Assembly (NCBI GenBank): GCA_015179045.1
Contig: WHUZ01000021.1
Coordinates: 248,001 to 312,000 of the forward strand
Reading direction: 5' to 3'
DNA from: Kalaharituber pfeilii
Lineage: Eukaryota > Ascomycota > Pezizomycetes > Pezizales > Pezizaceae
DNA length: 64,000 nucleotides
The notes under the pieces are model-generated. The model had not been told where the DNA came from. It was given only the letters and a program-made list of their open reading frames with translations, and made no database searches. Both the position numbers and the translations under genes were made by a program. Positions 22,869 to 34,009 of the stretch are shown here, one piece after another. The stretch's first letter is position 1. Each line of letters starts with the position of its first letter.

Positions 22869-24129
22869 TCTATATACATAGAGCGTGAGGTTGCTCTCGG
22901 GCCTACTAGTCTCCATCATGGCCCCCACTGATATCTGACACTGCGACCCGTCACGTCCAATCGGACATAACTGTAGATTTTCTAATAGAAGACATGGAAG
23001 TGACTTCTGCGAAGATTTGAAGAAGGCAAATGAACGAGATGTTTCATAGACGAAGACCAGTAGAGAAAGACAGAAAGATTGAAGGGCAAAGGGACTTGGT
23101 GGCTGCCCAACCTAGGGAAACGGAATTTGAGTTTCAAGCTCGATACGTTGCAATTGAAGAGGAAGAAACGTCAAAGTCATGCGCATCGAGATTCTGCAGT
23201 CACGAGTTCTCATGCCTAAATCTCGTTCTGACGTTTCACTACTATGCCAAAATCGTGCGTCGCACAAAGTAGCCTTGTAGCAACTTATCAGGGTTTTGCG
23301 TTCCCAATTATGCTGCGTTCCCCTCTACGGCGGCTTAATTCTCCCTCATCTCCTTTTTGACCTGCCCTACGCCTGAACCTTCCACTCTCTCCCTCCCTGC
23401 ATCGGCAGTACGCAACTTAACACCACCAGCACTCTTATCTCCATCCTCATCATTGCCATACCACCACTCTTTCACCTTCTCTATTTTCCTGGCTGCGTTG
23501 TGTTCACAGTTCTTCTATACTAGTTTGCGGCACGGTGGGGCAATGAGGGATTGAAAATGGCGGCGACGGCACATGACCCTTTGATTTCTAGGGTGGTAGT
23601 CTCTAATTTTCGTGAGGTAGTGCTTTGGGTGTACATTTACGTGGAGGCGATACCGGGAGCGTGGAGGTGCTGCTTTTGAGTCCTCGCTTGTGTTTTGCGA
23701 AATGTGTGCGGGGGAACCTTGCGGAACATGAGTAATTCTACTCCATAACGAAGTGTCCAATGGTGCCAATAGCGGTACTTAAACCATCCCCGACATTCCG
23801 CTCCTCCTCGACCTCCTCCCAGTATTCCCAGAATCTTGGTGGCTCAACGCGCCCCTCATGAGAGGGGCAATGGTTTCTCCCTTTCCCTGGCCACCTCTTC
23901 CAGCAGCATCCACCCCTGCGTTTGGAGGTTTGTTTGCACACGACGATTTTCGGTTACGGAGGTGGCTTCGGTATGCGCAGCGGGGGTGGGCAAGCCCTCT
24001 CAAAATCGAAGCTCGTGTTTGCGATGGTTGGAAGTGATTGTTGTGATGGTCACGGCGGACTTGGAGCTGTTGGGACTTTAGAAGAGGCGGTAGTGGTGAT
24101 GTTGGTAGTTGTCTAGGCGGGGCAATCGT
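22869..24129. other. No recognisable gene
   Basis: Frames at 23030-23272 (+, 80 codons) and 23779-24153 (-, 124 codons, basic/proline-rich) show no motif. The latter may be an extension of the R1 debris that follows. Confidence 0.35.
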
Positions 24130-24960
24130 GATTGCCCCTCCTTGCTTCTTCAACTCATCCTTTCCCCGACCACCTTCTTTGCCCGATTTCGAGTGCCCAC
24201 TCTGACGTGCGGCATGGTTACCTCCCCTATCCCCCAGAACTTATTGCCCGACTTCAGCCAAACTCTTGTCCGATCTCGAATCCCACTCCGATTCCGAGTG
24301 CTCCCCTGGTTTATCTATTGCAGTTGCCTTGGGGTGCTGTGAGTCCATTGAAAACATTATCACTTTCCTCGAACCAGCCTTTGTAGGGACCTCGTCATTA
24401 TATTCAATGACCTCAATTATTCCCATTACGATCTCTAGCACAATTCCAGGTTTTTGATCTTGGGATTGCGTTGGTATCAGGGAAGGTAATGGAGATACCA
24501 GTGGAGGTCGCAGGGGGTGGAGGACCTGTTATGGAGCCGCTTTCCGCGGGGATGGTGCGAAGTGTACCGGGGATAACGCTTTTGCTATAACGATTGTTAT
24601 TTTGAGGCGACCGTAATGGTGTCGGTACTACCTCTATCTACTACTTCGACCACTGGGGGGAGGGAGGAGGAATTTACATTAGCACTTGATTTTCAGAAAT
24701 TCATAACCGACAGACGACAGACTTCGGATAGGGGAAGGACACATCAGAAAGCATGAAGATATCATGTTTCTCATCCGATGCAAATTTCTCAAACCTGCAG
24801 TACTGCTACATGAATCTTTGAAAGAGATGTTGATAGTATGGTATGCCAGTCAAACTACGAAAGGAATATCACTAACCGAGATGAAGCAAGGAGCTCCAAC
24901 AGCAAAAATATGAACTCAATTCTCCTACCCTCCGCTCGGCCTCACTGGTGCCATATCCCC
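24130..24960 (+). repeat. Family R1 copy 2, uninterrupted block
   Basis: Corresponds to 1480-1905 plus 2961-3260 of copy 1, without the LINE. Shared landmarks are TTTATCTATT then GCAGTTGCCTTGGG, GATTGCGTTGGTA near 24461 and GAAGCAAGGAG near 24883. Its reverse strand still encodes an acidic segment (IIEVIEYNDEVPTKAG), but stops are frequent. Confidence 0.55.
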
Positions 24961-25059
24961 TCAAGTTTCAAATACCTGGACCCATATCGCTGCGAATGAC
25001 ATTTATTCGCTCGAGCTTCCTGCTCACAGCTCGCGCTTATATTTTTATCCACTTTCTGC

Positions 25060-25720
25060 TAGCAGCCAGTAGCGCCACCGCCCTCGAATCCAGCTGTCTC
25101 AGTCCTGTCAACGCCTCTGTTTGAGAGCGAGGCACCCGATACGTCCTCTGCGATGCATTTGACGATGGCCGCATCGTTTTGTCTTTTTTGTCTCCGCATA
25201 TATAACTCCCACTCCCGTTCCATTCTGCACAACCAACTGCTGCATACACAACCGGATATGGTGCGGCTGGAGGATAGAACGTGGAATATGCAATGCGCGT
25301 TCGTGGATGTGGAGGTACCAGGCATCCGTGGGGAATGCTGCGGTAACACGTAAAACGCTCGCGGTGGAAGTGTCCTGGTGGTTACTGACGGGTGATGGTG
25401 GATGCATCGTACGAAATAGAGTTTCGTGGAGGTGGAGTGGAGCTGGGTGCTGCGGGAGGCACAGGTGGTTCGGAAGGGGGAGCGGGGGCGGATGCCGATT
25501 TCTCCTTCTCCTTCTCCTTCTCCTTCTCCGATGGGATCATGGCAGGAGTTGGAGGTTGTGGTGACGGCGCAACCTCTGATACGTGGGGTAGCGCTACAGC
25601 TTTGACCCTGCCTGTGCAATCTGAAAGTGCCTGATCGCCTCTGAATCGCGTGAGGGGGGAGGGGAAGGGAGGGAACTTAACTCCCGCCGTAGAATTTCGT
25701 CCTAAACCAGTTAGCATTGG
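25060..25720 (-). repeat. Family R1 copy 2, proline/Lys-Glu block (inverted relative to copy 1)
   Basis: The reverse strand from 25717 encodes VAPSPQPPTPAMIPSEKEKE followed by a proline-rich run, matching the forward-strand block 690-1345. A (CTTCTC)n microsatellite at 25500-25531 encodes the KE run. Relative to the neighbouring R1 block this segment is inverted compared with copy 1. Confidence 0.5.
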
Positions 25721-28129
25721 TTCTTACTCAAATGTCGGAGTTCGTTGATCTCCTTTCCTCCAGTCTAGCAAGGGATTCACTGTTACGTTTCTTTCCTTCC
25801 ATTCTCTGCTAACGAGGACATCTAGCATGTTCCTGTTGTTGCGTGCTGCTAATTTTGATTATTCCATTTATACACTTCCATCTTTCCTATAGAGCAGTTT
25901 CGGTCCTCGCCATACATTGCTGCTTCAATTACTCTTGACAAACTCGTGTCACTTGTTTACCACTTGGATCAAAACTGTGACCCTTCGCCCAATTCCGCAA
26001 GAAGTCAATAAGACAACACGAACCTACGCCTCTAAAACTTAGCAGCTGCGGAATAACAAATTCTGCAATTAAGTAGTTTGATGCCATTATCCACACCTGT
26101 CTAAAAGAGGTATATCTCCAAAGTCACAATCACAGAAAGATGTCAGAATCGCTAACTGAGATGCGGAATAGGTTTACACATGTCTCTAGTCTGTTTATAA
26201 GTAGTTTGGAATCAATTGAATGTCCTTTGAATTTTGGAGAATGCAATGTGTTTATACCTAATTTCTCGGTTGGGTGTGTTACCCTGCTCGTTCGTGTGGA
26301 AATGAATGCGCGCTTCTCATATCATTGCCCACAATTGTGATCCATTGCTCCTTCCCCTCTCTCTATCGGAGTCTATCCTAAGACATTGGCCTGGTCTAGG
26401 TAATAAGAGCGAACATATAGTCTAACAATGCACATCATAACTCCAGAGTATTTGTATATCTTGATATCGGACGCGCTGTGAGCACTTCAGGCTGTTGTTT
26501 TACCATGTGCGTACCGCTCTAGGCAGCTATGACGAGGCAGATAAATGAAATATAGGAAATATGTTCTAAATACACAAAATTGCTAAGCCGTCCCACTTTC
26601 CCTCGTCTCCACCCCCGTGGTTCCCCTTCCACTACCACCCGCCACGTCGGCAATTGCCCACCATTCAGGCCCTGGTCTCGCAAGACACAATGTTGAGGTG
26701 CAAAAGCATGTTTTTGGAGGCTACCGCAGTGCTTTAGAGGAGTCTAGCAACATTGGGAACATGCCAAGTATGTCGGAGTCGATGCTGACTCCGCAGCGAT
26801 GGAACATGGCGTCGGAGAAAGCGAGTAAGGTAGGGCTTGAGAAGCGTGCTCCTGATGATGTATGTTAGTGGTCTTTCCTCTTCAACTTGGTTTGCTTATG
26901 CGTGGGGGCTTCGGCGGAATGTGGTGTTGTAGTTCTCCTAGAAATTAGACAGGTATTAGTGGAGAGAAGAGACAAGATAGATTCCTTGCTGGAGTATCAA
27001 GACTCAATCGCAATGACTCGAAAGCCTTTGGTAAGGACGAGTGCCGGATTTCAAGTTCAGATGTATCGGTATGGGTAGTCAAGAAATTGCTTTACCCATT
27101 GGTGATAACTCTCCCTGACTCCAATAATCGCGATCCTTCATGATCAGCAGACGGCTAACATAGTTTGTAAACACAGCTGCAGCAAATCTGCTTTAGAATA
27201 TATTGCCTGTTCCACCTATCAGTGACCTTAGACTAGCCACTGATATTAATTCAACTGCATTCACTAGGATTTCACAATATGCGTATAGGTCCGTCCCAGC
27301 AAGAAGTCGTTTCAATGCAGCTCCAAGCATCCAGAAAGACCACTAACGCTCTAGGAAGTTGCACCGACCAATCTGGTAAGGAAGCTCCATTAACAGGGTC
27401 CCAAGGTGATATAATTAAACTTTTCATGTTTGGCAGGTCAGTCTCTGTACCCTCTCCAGCAGCCTCCAGTTTGCAATCGCTGATTTTTTTTCCTGTTCTT
27501 CATCACCATCAAGACCATAGTGTTCAAGGTAGCACTGCCAGCGTTGAGTGTGGTCTTTTTCTATACTGATGTTCCGACAATGTCGATTAAACCCGCTGGG
27601 ATTCCAAGATCTGGGCGTTGGACAAACCAAAAAATGTGTAGATACACCTAAAGCTTCGGATTGTTTTCATCTCACTTTGCGTTTTCGGACTCTGCAGGTT
27701 GTCACTGCCTTGATGATGATGAACGCATGGTGATAGTGAATAAAGAACAGGTTAAAGAGAGCAGATGTGGTACTTTTATAAATAGTACGGGGTCGTGTAA
27801 CCCTATTGACCACCCCCCTCTCTGCTTGTCACCCGACCACGTGCACAGTGGGTATGGAATCCTTTCACCGGTATCGCACCTCCCCCGTCCTATTGTTGCT
27901 CGTCGACCCCACGGAAATATTAAAATGCTGTAGGTTAGGGCTAAACTCCGGTACGACGTTTGTCTAGAAAGTAGCAAGCTGGAGCTACAGGTATATGATT
28001 CAACTTCCGTTATAACAAATATTCGTGGGTACTTATATCATCTATCACATCACTAGGACATATCCGAGAGGCATCGGAACATACAGGAGATACAGGAGAG
28101 ACCTAGGTAGAACGTAAGAATGTACAGTC
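25721..28129. other. No recognisable gene over 2.4 kb
   Basis: Open frames of 60-96 codons at 26140-26340, 26617-26868, 26887-27078, 27279-27569 and 27661-27933 (all +) lie close together and could be exon debris of one decayed gene. I could not join them with convincing splice sites and see no motif. Confidence 0.35.
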
Positions 28130-28378
28130 TGTGCATGATCTTATGCTTTCACAAGTATGCCCATGCATATGGTGCGCATCTATAGCTTATAGTAATCGAA
28201 ACAATATCTTTACTTTTAGGTAGACTGAATTTTAACAGTCCTTTAGGAACGGGCTCGACACCCTTTACAGCCCACAACATTACCTACTGTGACCCCACGG
28301 CCAAATCGCTCAACCCTCGTGGTCGCGAGGTGGCAGTTCGCTAGCCACATCTTAACGTTAGTTGCTGCGGAATGTTTA
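28130..28378 (-). repeat. Family C, X segment
   Basis: The reverse complement matches 45425-45655: GCAGCAACTAACGTTAAGAT, GCTAGCGAACTGCCACCTCG, AGTAGGTAATGTTGTGGGCT. It ends at TTTA (28375-28378), the left boundary of the segment carrying the orphan gene. Confidence 0.8.
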
Positions 28379-28572
28379 CATATACATAGATCGGATTGGC
28401 TTAAACTTGAACCCCGCTTTTCTGCCCCGAAACCACGCTAAGTAGTGTACTCAGGCATATATCGCAAAAAAGCACGCAGTAATTTAGGTCATGACCCAGC
28501 TTGCATCAACAAAACCAAATCATAAATATTGTTTTGCGGCGCTCATTCTGCCTCATAAGAAAGCAGATTCAA

Positions 28573-28582
28573 GCCTATATAA
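28573..28582 (+). promoter_or_regulatory. TATA-like element of the 131-aa gene
   Basis: CCTATATAAC about 80 bp upstream of the ATG, followed by a C/T- and A/C-rich leader typical of fungal core promoters. Inferred only. Confidence 0.4.
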
Positions 28583-28656
28583 CCATCTTCAGCAATCATC
28601 GCTATCTGCTAGACCGACCTTCCGAACTCAAACGTTGCTTATAACGACGGCAACAC

Positions 28657-29052
28657 ATGGCAAATCCCATCCACTCTATAACCCACCCATTCCATACTCA
28701 AACTGGCCGCGTCTACAGTGGTCGCCTGAACCACTTTAAATACGCAGTGGACGATCACATTGTTGTGATCTTCCACAACACCATCGCGGTAGCACAACCT
28801 GTTTCGCTCTACTGGCAATTTTCAGATACCAACGCTGGGAAGAAAAAACTTAACCAGGATTACGATGGTTATGTGGATGGGATGGAACGTACGGCGAGTG
28901 GGTATAAACTTCTCATAAGTGGGAAGGATCAGTATTATCGGTTCGCGGCAGATATGGACGAGAGATCAATGACTTTGAAGATGATGAATCCAAATGGTGT
29001 AATCGGCGATGACCGTCCAACGATATTGCAGTTGGTGTGGCCTCGGTATTGA
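28657..29052 (+). CDS. Orphan 131-aa protein, probably soluble
   Basis: Single-exon frame beginning MANPIHSITHPFHTQTGRVY and ending TILQLVWPRY. It has ordinary amino-acid composition with alternating hydrophobic/polar stretches (DHIVVIFHNTIAVAQPVSLY, SGYKLLISGKDQYYRFAADM) suggesting a small beta-rich fold. No signal peptide, membrane helix or known motif is visible. A TATA-like element lies upstream. It sits alone in a 971-bp segment flanked by TTTA inside family C; the joined family C copy at 44900-45655 lacks the whole segment. It could be mobile cargo, or a host gene lost from the other copy by deletion. Function not assigned. Confidence 0.6.
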   Translation: MANPIHSITHPFHTQTGRVYSGRLNHFKYAVDDHIVVIFHNTIAVAQPVSLYWQFSDTNAGKKKLNQDYDGYVDGMERTASGYKLLISGKDQYYRFAADMDERSMTLKMMNPNGVIGDDRPTILQLVWPRY

Positions 29053-29349
29053 GAATCTCCAGAATTTGTTTTGGGGGCTGTACCATGTGGATGGTACCAA
29101 TATAACAAACTTTGGGCTGAGGATGATGCGTGCTATCACTTTTGGGTGCCTGTACTTATGTGATGTTTAACCTCTGGAAAAAGCTGGACCATTACAATGA
29201 AGTTGGAGAGCGGTATGTAAGAGCACATGTGAGGACGGTAATGTGGGTAGGCTAGCTTGGCAGGTGGTCGATCACGTGAGGCCATCCCTTCCTCTCGTGG
29301 GACTTCAGGACGTAGGAAGGAGAGGGCCAGAGGAGGCCCCACTCATGTA

Positions 29350-29980
29350 TTTAAAGGGATGCTCGGGCAGAATTTGAAGGACTGGCTTTCTCAAGAAACA
29401 TCATCCTTACAGTGAGCACTACTCTCGTAAGGCATTGCAATGGGCTCTGTTGCTGCTATCACTCTGGGTTAATTGAAGAAAGATGACGACATATATGCAT
29501 ACAGTCCCCCTGACCTTCGGAGCAGACACTTGGCAACACCCTGACCCTCTGCCACCATCTCCCAAACTCTTCTTTGCCCCTCCTGCACTCGGTAACTTTT
29601 CATCTTTTCTCCAGCTCTTGTGAACATTACACAAACGACATCGCGAGTGCCGATTCGCTGGCCAGCTCCTCCACAGACCATTGCCGATGATCTCCCATCG
29701 CTTACTCCAATAAGCACCTTTTCCCACTTTCGGATGCCCTTCTCCATTATCAATTCCTTTCGTCCTGACATAGCGGGAATGTGCCTATCCTCCCCACTGC
29801 GTGCTCGTTGCCTGTTAACACTGCCGTACCTCTTCAAGTGCACCATAGTCACCCCTCCTCCCCTTCAGCGTCCTTGCCGGTACTATTATTAACTGCTTCC
29901 TCTAACACGCCGGGATTTGGAACGGTTAACCCGGTGCGACACTATCTAGATGACGTCTTTATCCTTCCACTTTTAAGTTG
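29350..29980 (-). repeat. Family C, Y segment
   Basis: The reverse strand matches 45656-46180, and its later part matches 44900-45420: AAAGACGTCATCTAGATAGT, CCAAATCCCGGCGTGTTAGA, AAAGGAATTGATAATGGAGA. The reverse frame 29469-29852 (127 codons) is not preserved in the other copies, so it is not called as a gene. Confidence 0.8.
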
Positions 29981-30649
29981 CTACAAACAAACTCGAAAAT
30001 CAAATGCTACCTGGCAGAGAATGCAAATTCGAAAAAAACACCTCATAGAGAGGAGAGTATATGCCTGCATGTTACTTATCGCATTCATCCGCGGTCCAGA
30101 TACTTCAAAATCAGCTCATAGCGGCAGACCCCTCACTCATATCTCAAACTTTGGCCCTGGATTGTGAAACTATCGACAACCGAGAATGACTACCTGGAGG
30201 TGCCAACCTAAATGCAGGTACAACCTCTACATCACCACGAAGGCATTGGGGGATTCGGAAACCTGTTACTACCGAAAGCGACAGTTTTACTGAGGAATGT
30301 TCGTCTCATATGCATTGGTACTTAGTCACAATTGGCTATTAGGCACTCAATGTCAGCTGATTGATGATGATTCATTGAAGCCAAGGAAAGTAAGGTGCTC
30401 GAGTCAAGTCACTGAGAATTTACTAACTGCCATCCTGGCATGAGACTACTAGAAAATAATAGTCTGGGCACGATAACAGGCATGAGCACTACTGTCAAGC
30501 CCACCTGACATAGACGTTCCGACCGGAGCGTGGGGGCCTTATCATAAATTAAAGCCCCCATATGCGTACAAGCCTCGTATATCCACAGAAGTTGGCGCAA
30601 CACTGCCAGCAAATGCGACCTCTGGTTGTTCTTTGTGAGGGAACTCAAC
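29981..30649. other. No recognisable gene
   Basis: Only short frames are present (for example 30409-30648, reverse) without motifs. Confidence 0.4.
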
Positions 30650-31745
30650 CCCTTGCTTGGAATTGATACCCAGCTCAGCTAGGCATTCCTCCGCCGACCA
30701 TATTATAGAACAGGTCCCATCTGAAGTGAAAAATCACGCTTTCTAGCGGACGAAAAGAATAGATGATTCAATTGATGATAAATACGTACATGAGCCGCCG
30801 CCTTATATGTCCTTCGCTGCGGCCCGACAATTTTCCGACAATAGGGATATGCACAGAATACAAATAACACAGACTATCCGCCGGTACTGCCATTTCACCC
30901 GCTTAACTATCCACCGGTGTCATAATCCATCCACCAGCGGTGCCGGGATTAGTCCGTCGGTACAACTTGAAGCCCCGTGCCCCCGCAAGTTAAGCCCCCC
31001 GTGTACCCGCAAGTTCAAACCTCATTCCCGCAAGTTTATCCCCCAAGTGCCGTAAAGTTTATGCCCCCGTCTACCCACCAATTGATCAAATCAAGCAGAA
31101 GTAATTAGTGCTATTCAACAAGCCAACGAAGGGTCATCAAGGTGTCTAAACAAGCAGTAAGAGACCGTCAAGGTAGCCGCCGGAGAGGGGTGCCACTGAG
31201 AGATGATGGGGTAGGGGGGGGTGGATAAGATGCTGTTGCGGCTGCCGGAGGTGGGGAGGGAGGATGGTGCCGCAGCCACTAGAGAAGGAGGCACGAGATA
31301 GTGCTGCAGCTGCTGGAGGAGAGGCTACGAGATGCTGCTGCAGCTGCTGAGTCAGGGGTGCTGCTGCAATAGTCGGCGGGGAGGGCTGCCGTCGTTGCAG
31401 TTGAGGGTGGTGGAGGGCTTGGCATGAAACTAGGTGGTGGGGGGTTGATAGATTGGTTCAAGAATTAGAGTTTATCTTTAGTTCATGTGAACTGACCTGC
31501 GCCTTGGTCGAAGTGGAAAGCTGTGGTCTCCAGCGATCGAGGTAACCACAAGTGCTATGGAGAGGTGTGCAATTGAGGGCCCTGGTTCGATTCTTGAGTC
31601 GAGCAGGGGGAAGAGGGTTGTCCGGCATCTCACTGAGATGAACTGTGATGCTCTGGTTCCAACAATGATCATTTGGGAGTTAGAAATTATAATGATGAAC
31701 AACTGGGAACTGGGTACCAGGGTAATTCGTTTTAATTGATGCTTG
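30650..31745 (+). repeat. SINE-like family R2, copy a
   Basis: Modules in order: CAGCTCAGCTAGGCATTCCT plus CCGCCGACCATA (~30670), repeated CCCCGTG(C/T)ACCCGCAAGTT units (30970-31050), a GCTGCTGG-rich tract (31190-31400), then a tRNA-like module and a T-rich end. The same modules recur in the same order at 37100, 48150, 50550, 53940 and 57255. Confidence 0.6.
31505..31593 (+). promoter_or_regulatory. tRNA-like internal Pol III promoter (A and B boxes) in R2 copy a
   Basis: TGGTCGAAGTGG at 31505-31516 fits the A box and GGTTCGATTC at 31584-31593 fits the B box, at a spacing compatible with a tRNA with a long variable arm or an intron. Acceptor and T stems do not pair well, so this is not a functional tRNA. 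Copy c at 48447 keeps the A box but not the B box. Confidence 0.5.
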
Positions 31746-32123
31746 GTTTTTTCTTTCCCCCAACAATACCGTTATACTACATTCGCTGTACTCGCTGGAG
31801 ACTGAAAGGTCCACCTAAGGGTCATCAAGGCTCCTGGGGGGACGCGGGCGGGGGTGTTCATAGAGTTCACATCACATGACTTGCTGCTCATTACGTAAAG
31901 CAGACAATTATCAAAGTGAGCTAATTCAAGTGAATGCCCAGGCATACAAACACACATAGACATAGAGACCACTCCACATAGACAAACTAGTAGAGCAAAC
32001 CACTCCCATTCGATGTCAGATATGGACTAAGGGGAATGGTAGGGGTAAATGGCTTAGTGGAATTCTACCGTTTCCAACGTTTCCACTTGAAGTCGCCTAT
32101 CATAGTATCGAAATAACCTTAAG
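31746..32123. other. No recognisable gene
   Basis: Spacer between R2 copy a and a hairpin element. Confidence 0.4.
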
Positions 32124-32204
32124 TTACTCATTCAAAAAGTATTGGAACGGCTAACTAGCGCATAATTAGTCAGCCGTTCCAATACTTTCTAAACGAGCGA
32201 GTAA
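32124..32204. mobile_element. 81-bp snap-back (hairpin) element
   Basis: Arms 32124-32156 and 32168-32204 are inverted copies (TTACTC...AAAGTATTGGAACGGCT against its complement) separated by ~11 bp. Likely a minimal MITE. The outer ends read TTACTC/GAGTAA. Confidence 0.6.
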
Positions 32205-32439
32205 GCACATACCAGTCAACCAGAAAAGGGTTGGAGGCACAGTTCCTCCCAGCTTTGAGTAAAGAGATCAAGATCATTTTTCTCTCTGCCTTCTCTATTT
32301 AACCCTCCTCCTTTCTAGACAGTTCTCGACACAGGTATCTACTCCAAACGGGCATTACTGCACAACACGGACTGGGCAGCGAGTTAGCTGTTTTTTATTC
32401 GACCATTATTTTTCCTTTACGCTCTTTTCTTATCTATCA
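32205..32439. other. No recognisable gene
   Basis: Pyrimidine-rich stretch with a TATTTAA-like site near 32298; no frame or repeat recognised. Confidence 0.35.
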
Positions 32440-32526
32440 TCTGCGATCCACACATTCTGTACTTAACACCTCGCCGTAGCCTGATAGGCGGTATGCGAGT
32501 AATGAAATAAAAAAGAAAAAAAAATA
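32440..32526 (+). mobile_element. LINE family-1 3' tail
   Basis: CACCTCGCCGTAGCCTGATA, GGCGGTATGCGAGTAATGAA and an interrupted A tract. The upstream extent is unclear. Confidence 0.65.
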
Positions 32527-32730
32527 CCCAAACTGAGCCTCACGTGATACCAATCCCCACCAAGCCTCAAACCTACCCACTCTATCTACATGATTACATA
32601 GCCAATGATCCCCCTCTCTCAACAGCACCAATATAGTACTTGGCGGTGCCTGGTCCTCCATTGACGGCACACTTTAGTACATTTGACGGAGAGTATCGCA
32701 ATTATGCACCTACGTCGCCTACGTCAGATA

Positions 32731-33108
32731 TTTTTTTTTTTTTTTTTTTTTTTATATCATTACTCGCTTGCCGCCCTGGGGGCTATGGCGAGGGTTTATT
32801 ACAAACAAAAACCAAAAAAGTCAGATAGCTACATGTATTGCCCGCGGAATCCATACATGAGGCGGGTGGAGAGTCCACACTGAGAGTCGTGTAACGGGAC
32901 CTGTCTACCTCCTCCCTCTATCCGGCTCGTACACGCTCGTCCGCAACCACCTTCCTCCGAGCTTAACTCTGCCGATTTCCATCTCTGTCCCCAAGTATGC
33001 CACCACGGAGCTCGTCTTCTTGCCTTCTTCCTCCAAGAGTGTTTTCCTCCGCAGCCATCTAATCCCTCGATCTTTCCTACGTCTTTGTTGGAGGCCTCCA
33101 ACCATCGT
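32731..33108 (-). mobile_element. 5'-truncated LINE with ORF1 end only
   Basis: A perfect 14-bp target-site duplication GCCTACGTCAGATA (32717-32730 and 33109-33122) brackets a T run, the family-1 tail and, on the reverse strand, an ORF1 C-terminus (GIRWLRRKTLLEEEGKKTSS, KLGGRWLRTSVYEPDRGR) homologous to 2104-2322. As at 1918-2948, ORF1 runs straight into the 3' tail with no ORF2. Confidence 0.85.
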
Positions 33109-33387
33109 GCCTACGTCAGATACAAATCTACTCAAATTTTCCGATATGATGGGAGGTATCGCCTGCAAATATTTCATGAGCGCCAAGGAGAGGAAAGACT
33201 CTCATTCATTCGGTGTCTAATGACCGTCGGAGAGTATTTGGCTGTTCAATCTTTGAATGTGGGTGAACAGTATACTCACCACAAATACCACTGTTAGTCT
33301 CATGCCTAGGTTGTGGTTCAGAATATGTACTCACTTCGCAAAGCTATACCTGCATCAGTTTGACGAAATTTAAGCCTTCCAAGAATA
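33109..33387. other. Possible remnant of an interrupted reading frame
   Basis: Across the target site a frame reads VAYVRYKSTQIFRYDGRYRL then QIFHERQGEERLSFIRCL and stops at 33297. No motif recognised; may be chance. Confidence 0.2.
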
Positions 33388-33693
33388 CTAGACAGAAAAA
33401 TAAGTATTTGGACAGGGGATAATGCATATTATGCGCTGTGTGGTATTCGGCATATTTTGGTATGCTTGGCGGTAAAACAGGCCCAAATTCATTATGTCAG
33501 CTGTCCAAATTTCATCACGTCAGCTGTCCAAATACTTTCTTACATAATGAATTTGGACACCCTATCACGAAATTTGGACTGTCTTATGGCTATCACCAGC
33601 CAAGCATTCGAAAATATGCTAGTTTCTGCCGAATACTGCATGGGGCATAAATATGCATTTATCTCCTGTCCAAATACTTATTTTTCTGTCTAG
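33388..33693. mobile_element. 306-bp MITE with ~35-bp TIRs
   Basis: Left TIR 33388-33422 (CTAGACAGAAAAATAAGTAT then TTGGACAGG) and right TIR ending 33693 differ at about one position. TA lies on both sides (33386-33387, 33694-33695). The interior has nested inverted copies of CCAAATTCATTATGT. Decayed relatives occur at 46550-46625 and 47985-48065. Confidence 0.85.
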
Positions 33694-34009
33694 TATAACA
33701 TGTCCTCTACATAATAACTTAGTGGACCTCATGAATGCATATTTCGCTACGGTGTTCAACTACATCTAAACGTCAGAATCTTCTACCAACATAAATATTC
33801 TGTATCTCAATTTTGATATTCCCTTGACTGATAGTCTCATCTATTTGCTTAAAATCGCTCATCGCTTTTTCATATGTTTTGCATCCTTCTGCAGAGTATG
33901 CTAAACGCTGGTGATGGGCTCGCATGGTGCTAGGTGGTAGGTAAATGAAGTAATGAACAATGGGATAGTGGTACTCCCAGCGTGCTGAATATAAATGCGG
34001 CCAGTAATA

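Larger units (their letters stand above)
28379..29349. other. 971-bp TTTA-flanked segment absent from the other family C copy
   Basis: Bounded by TTTA at 28375-28378 and 29350-29353. At 45415-45430 the corresponding flanks are joined directly (CCCTTTAAACACTCCGC). No terminal inverted repeats were seen. Confidence 0.65.

Noticed and set aside
29469..29852. 127-codon reverse frame in family C
   Set aside because: Not preserved in the copies at 44900 and 45656, where frameshifts differ; no motif.
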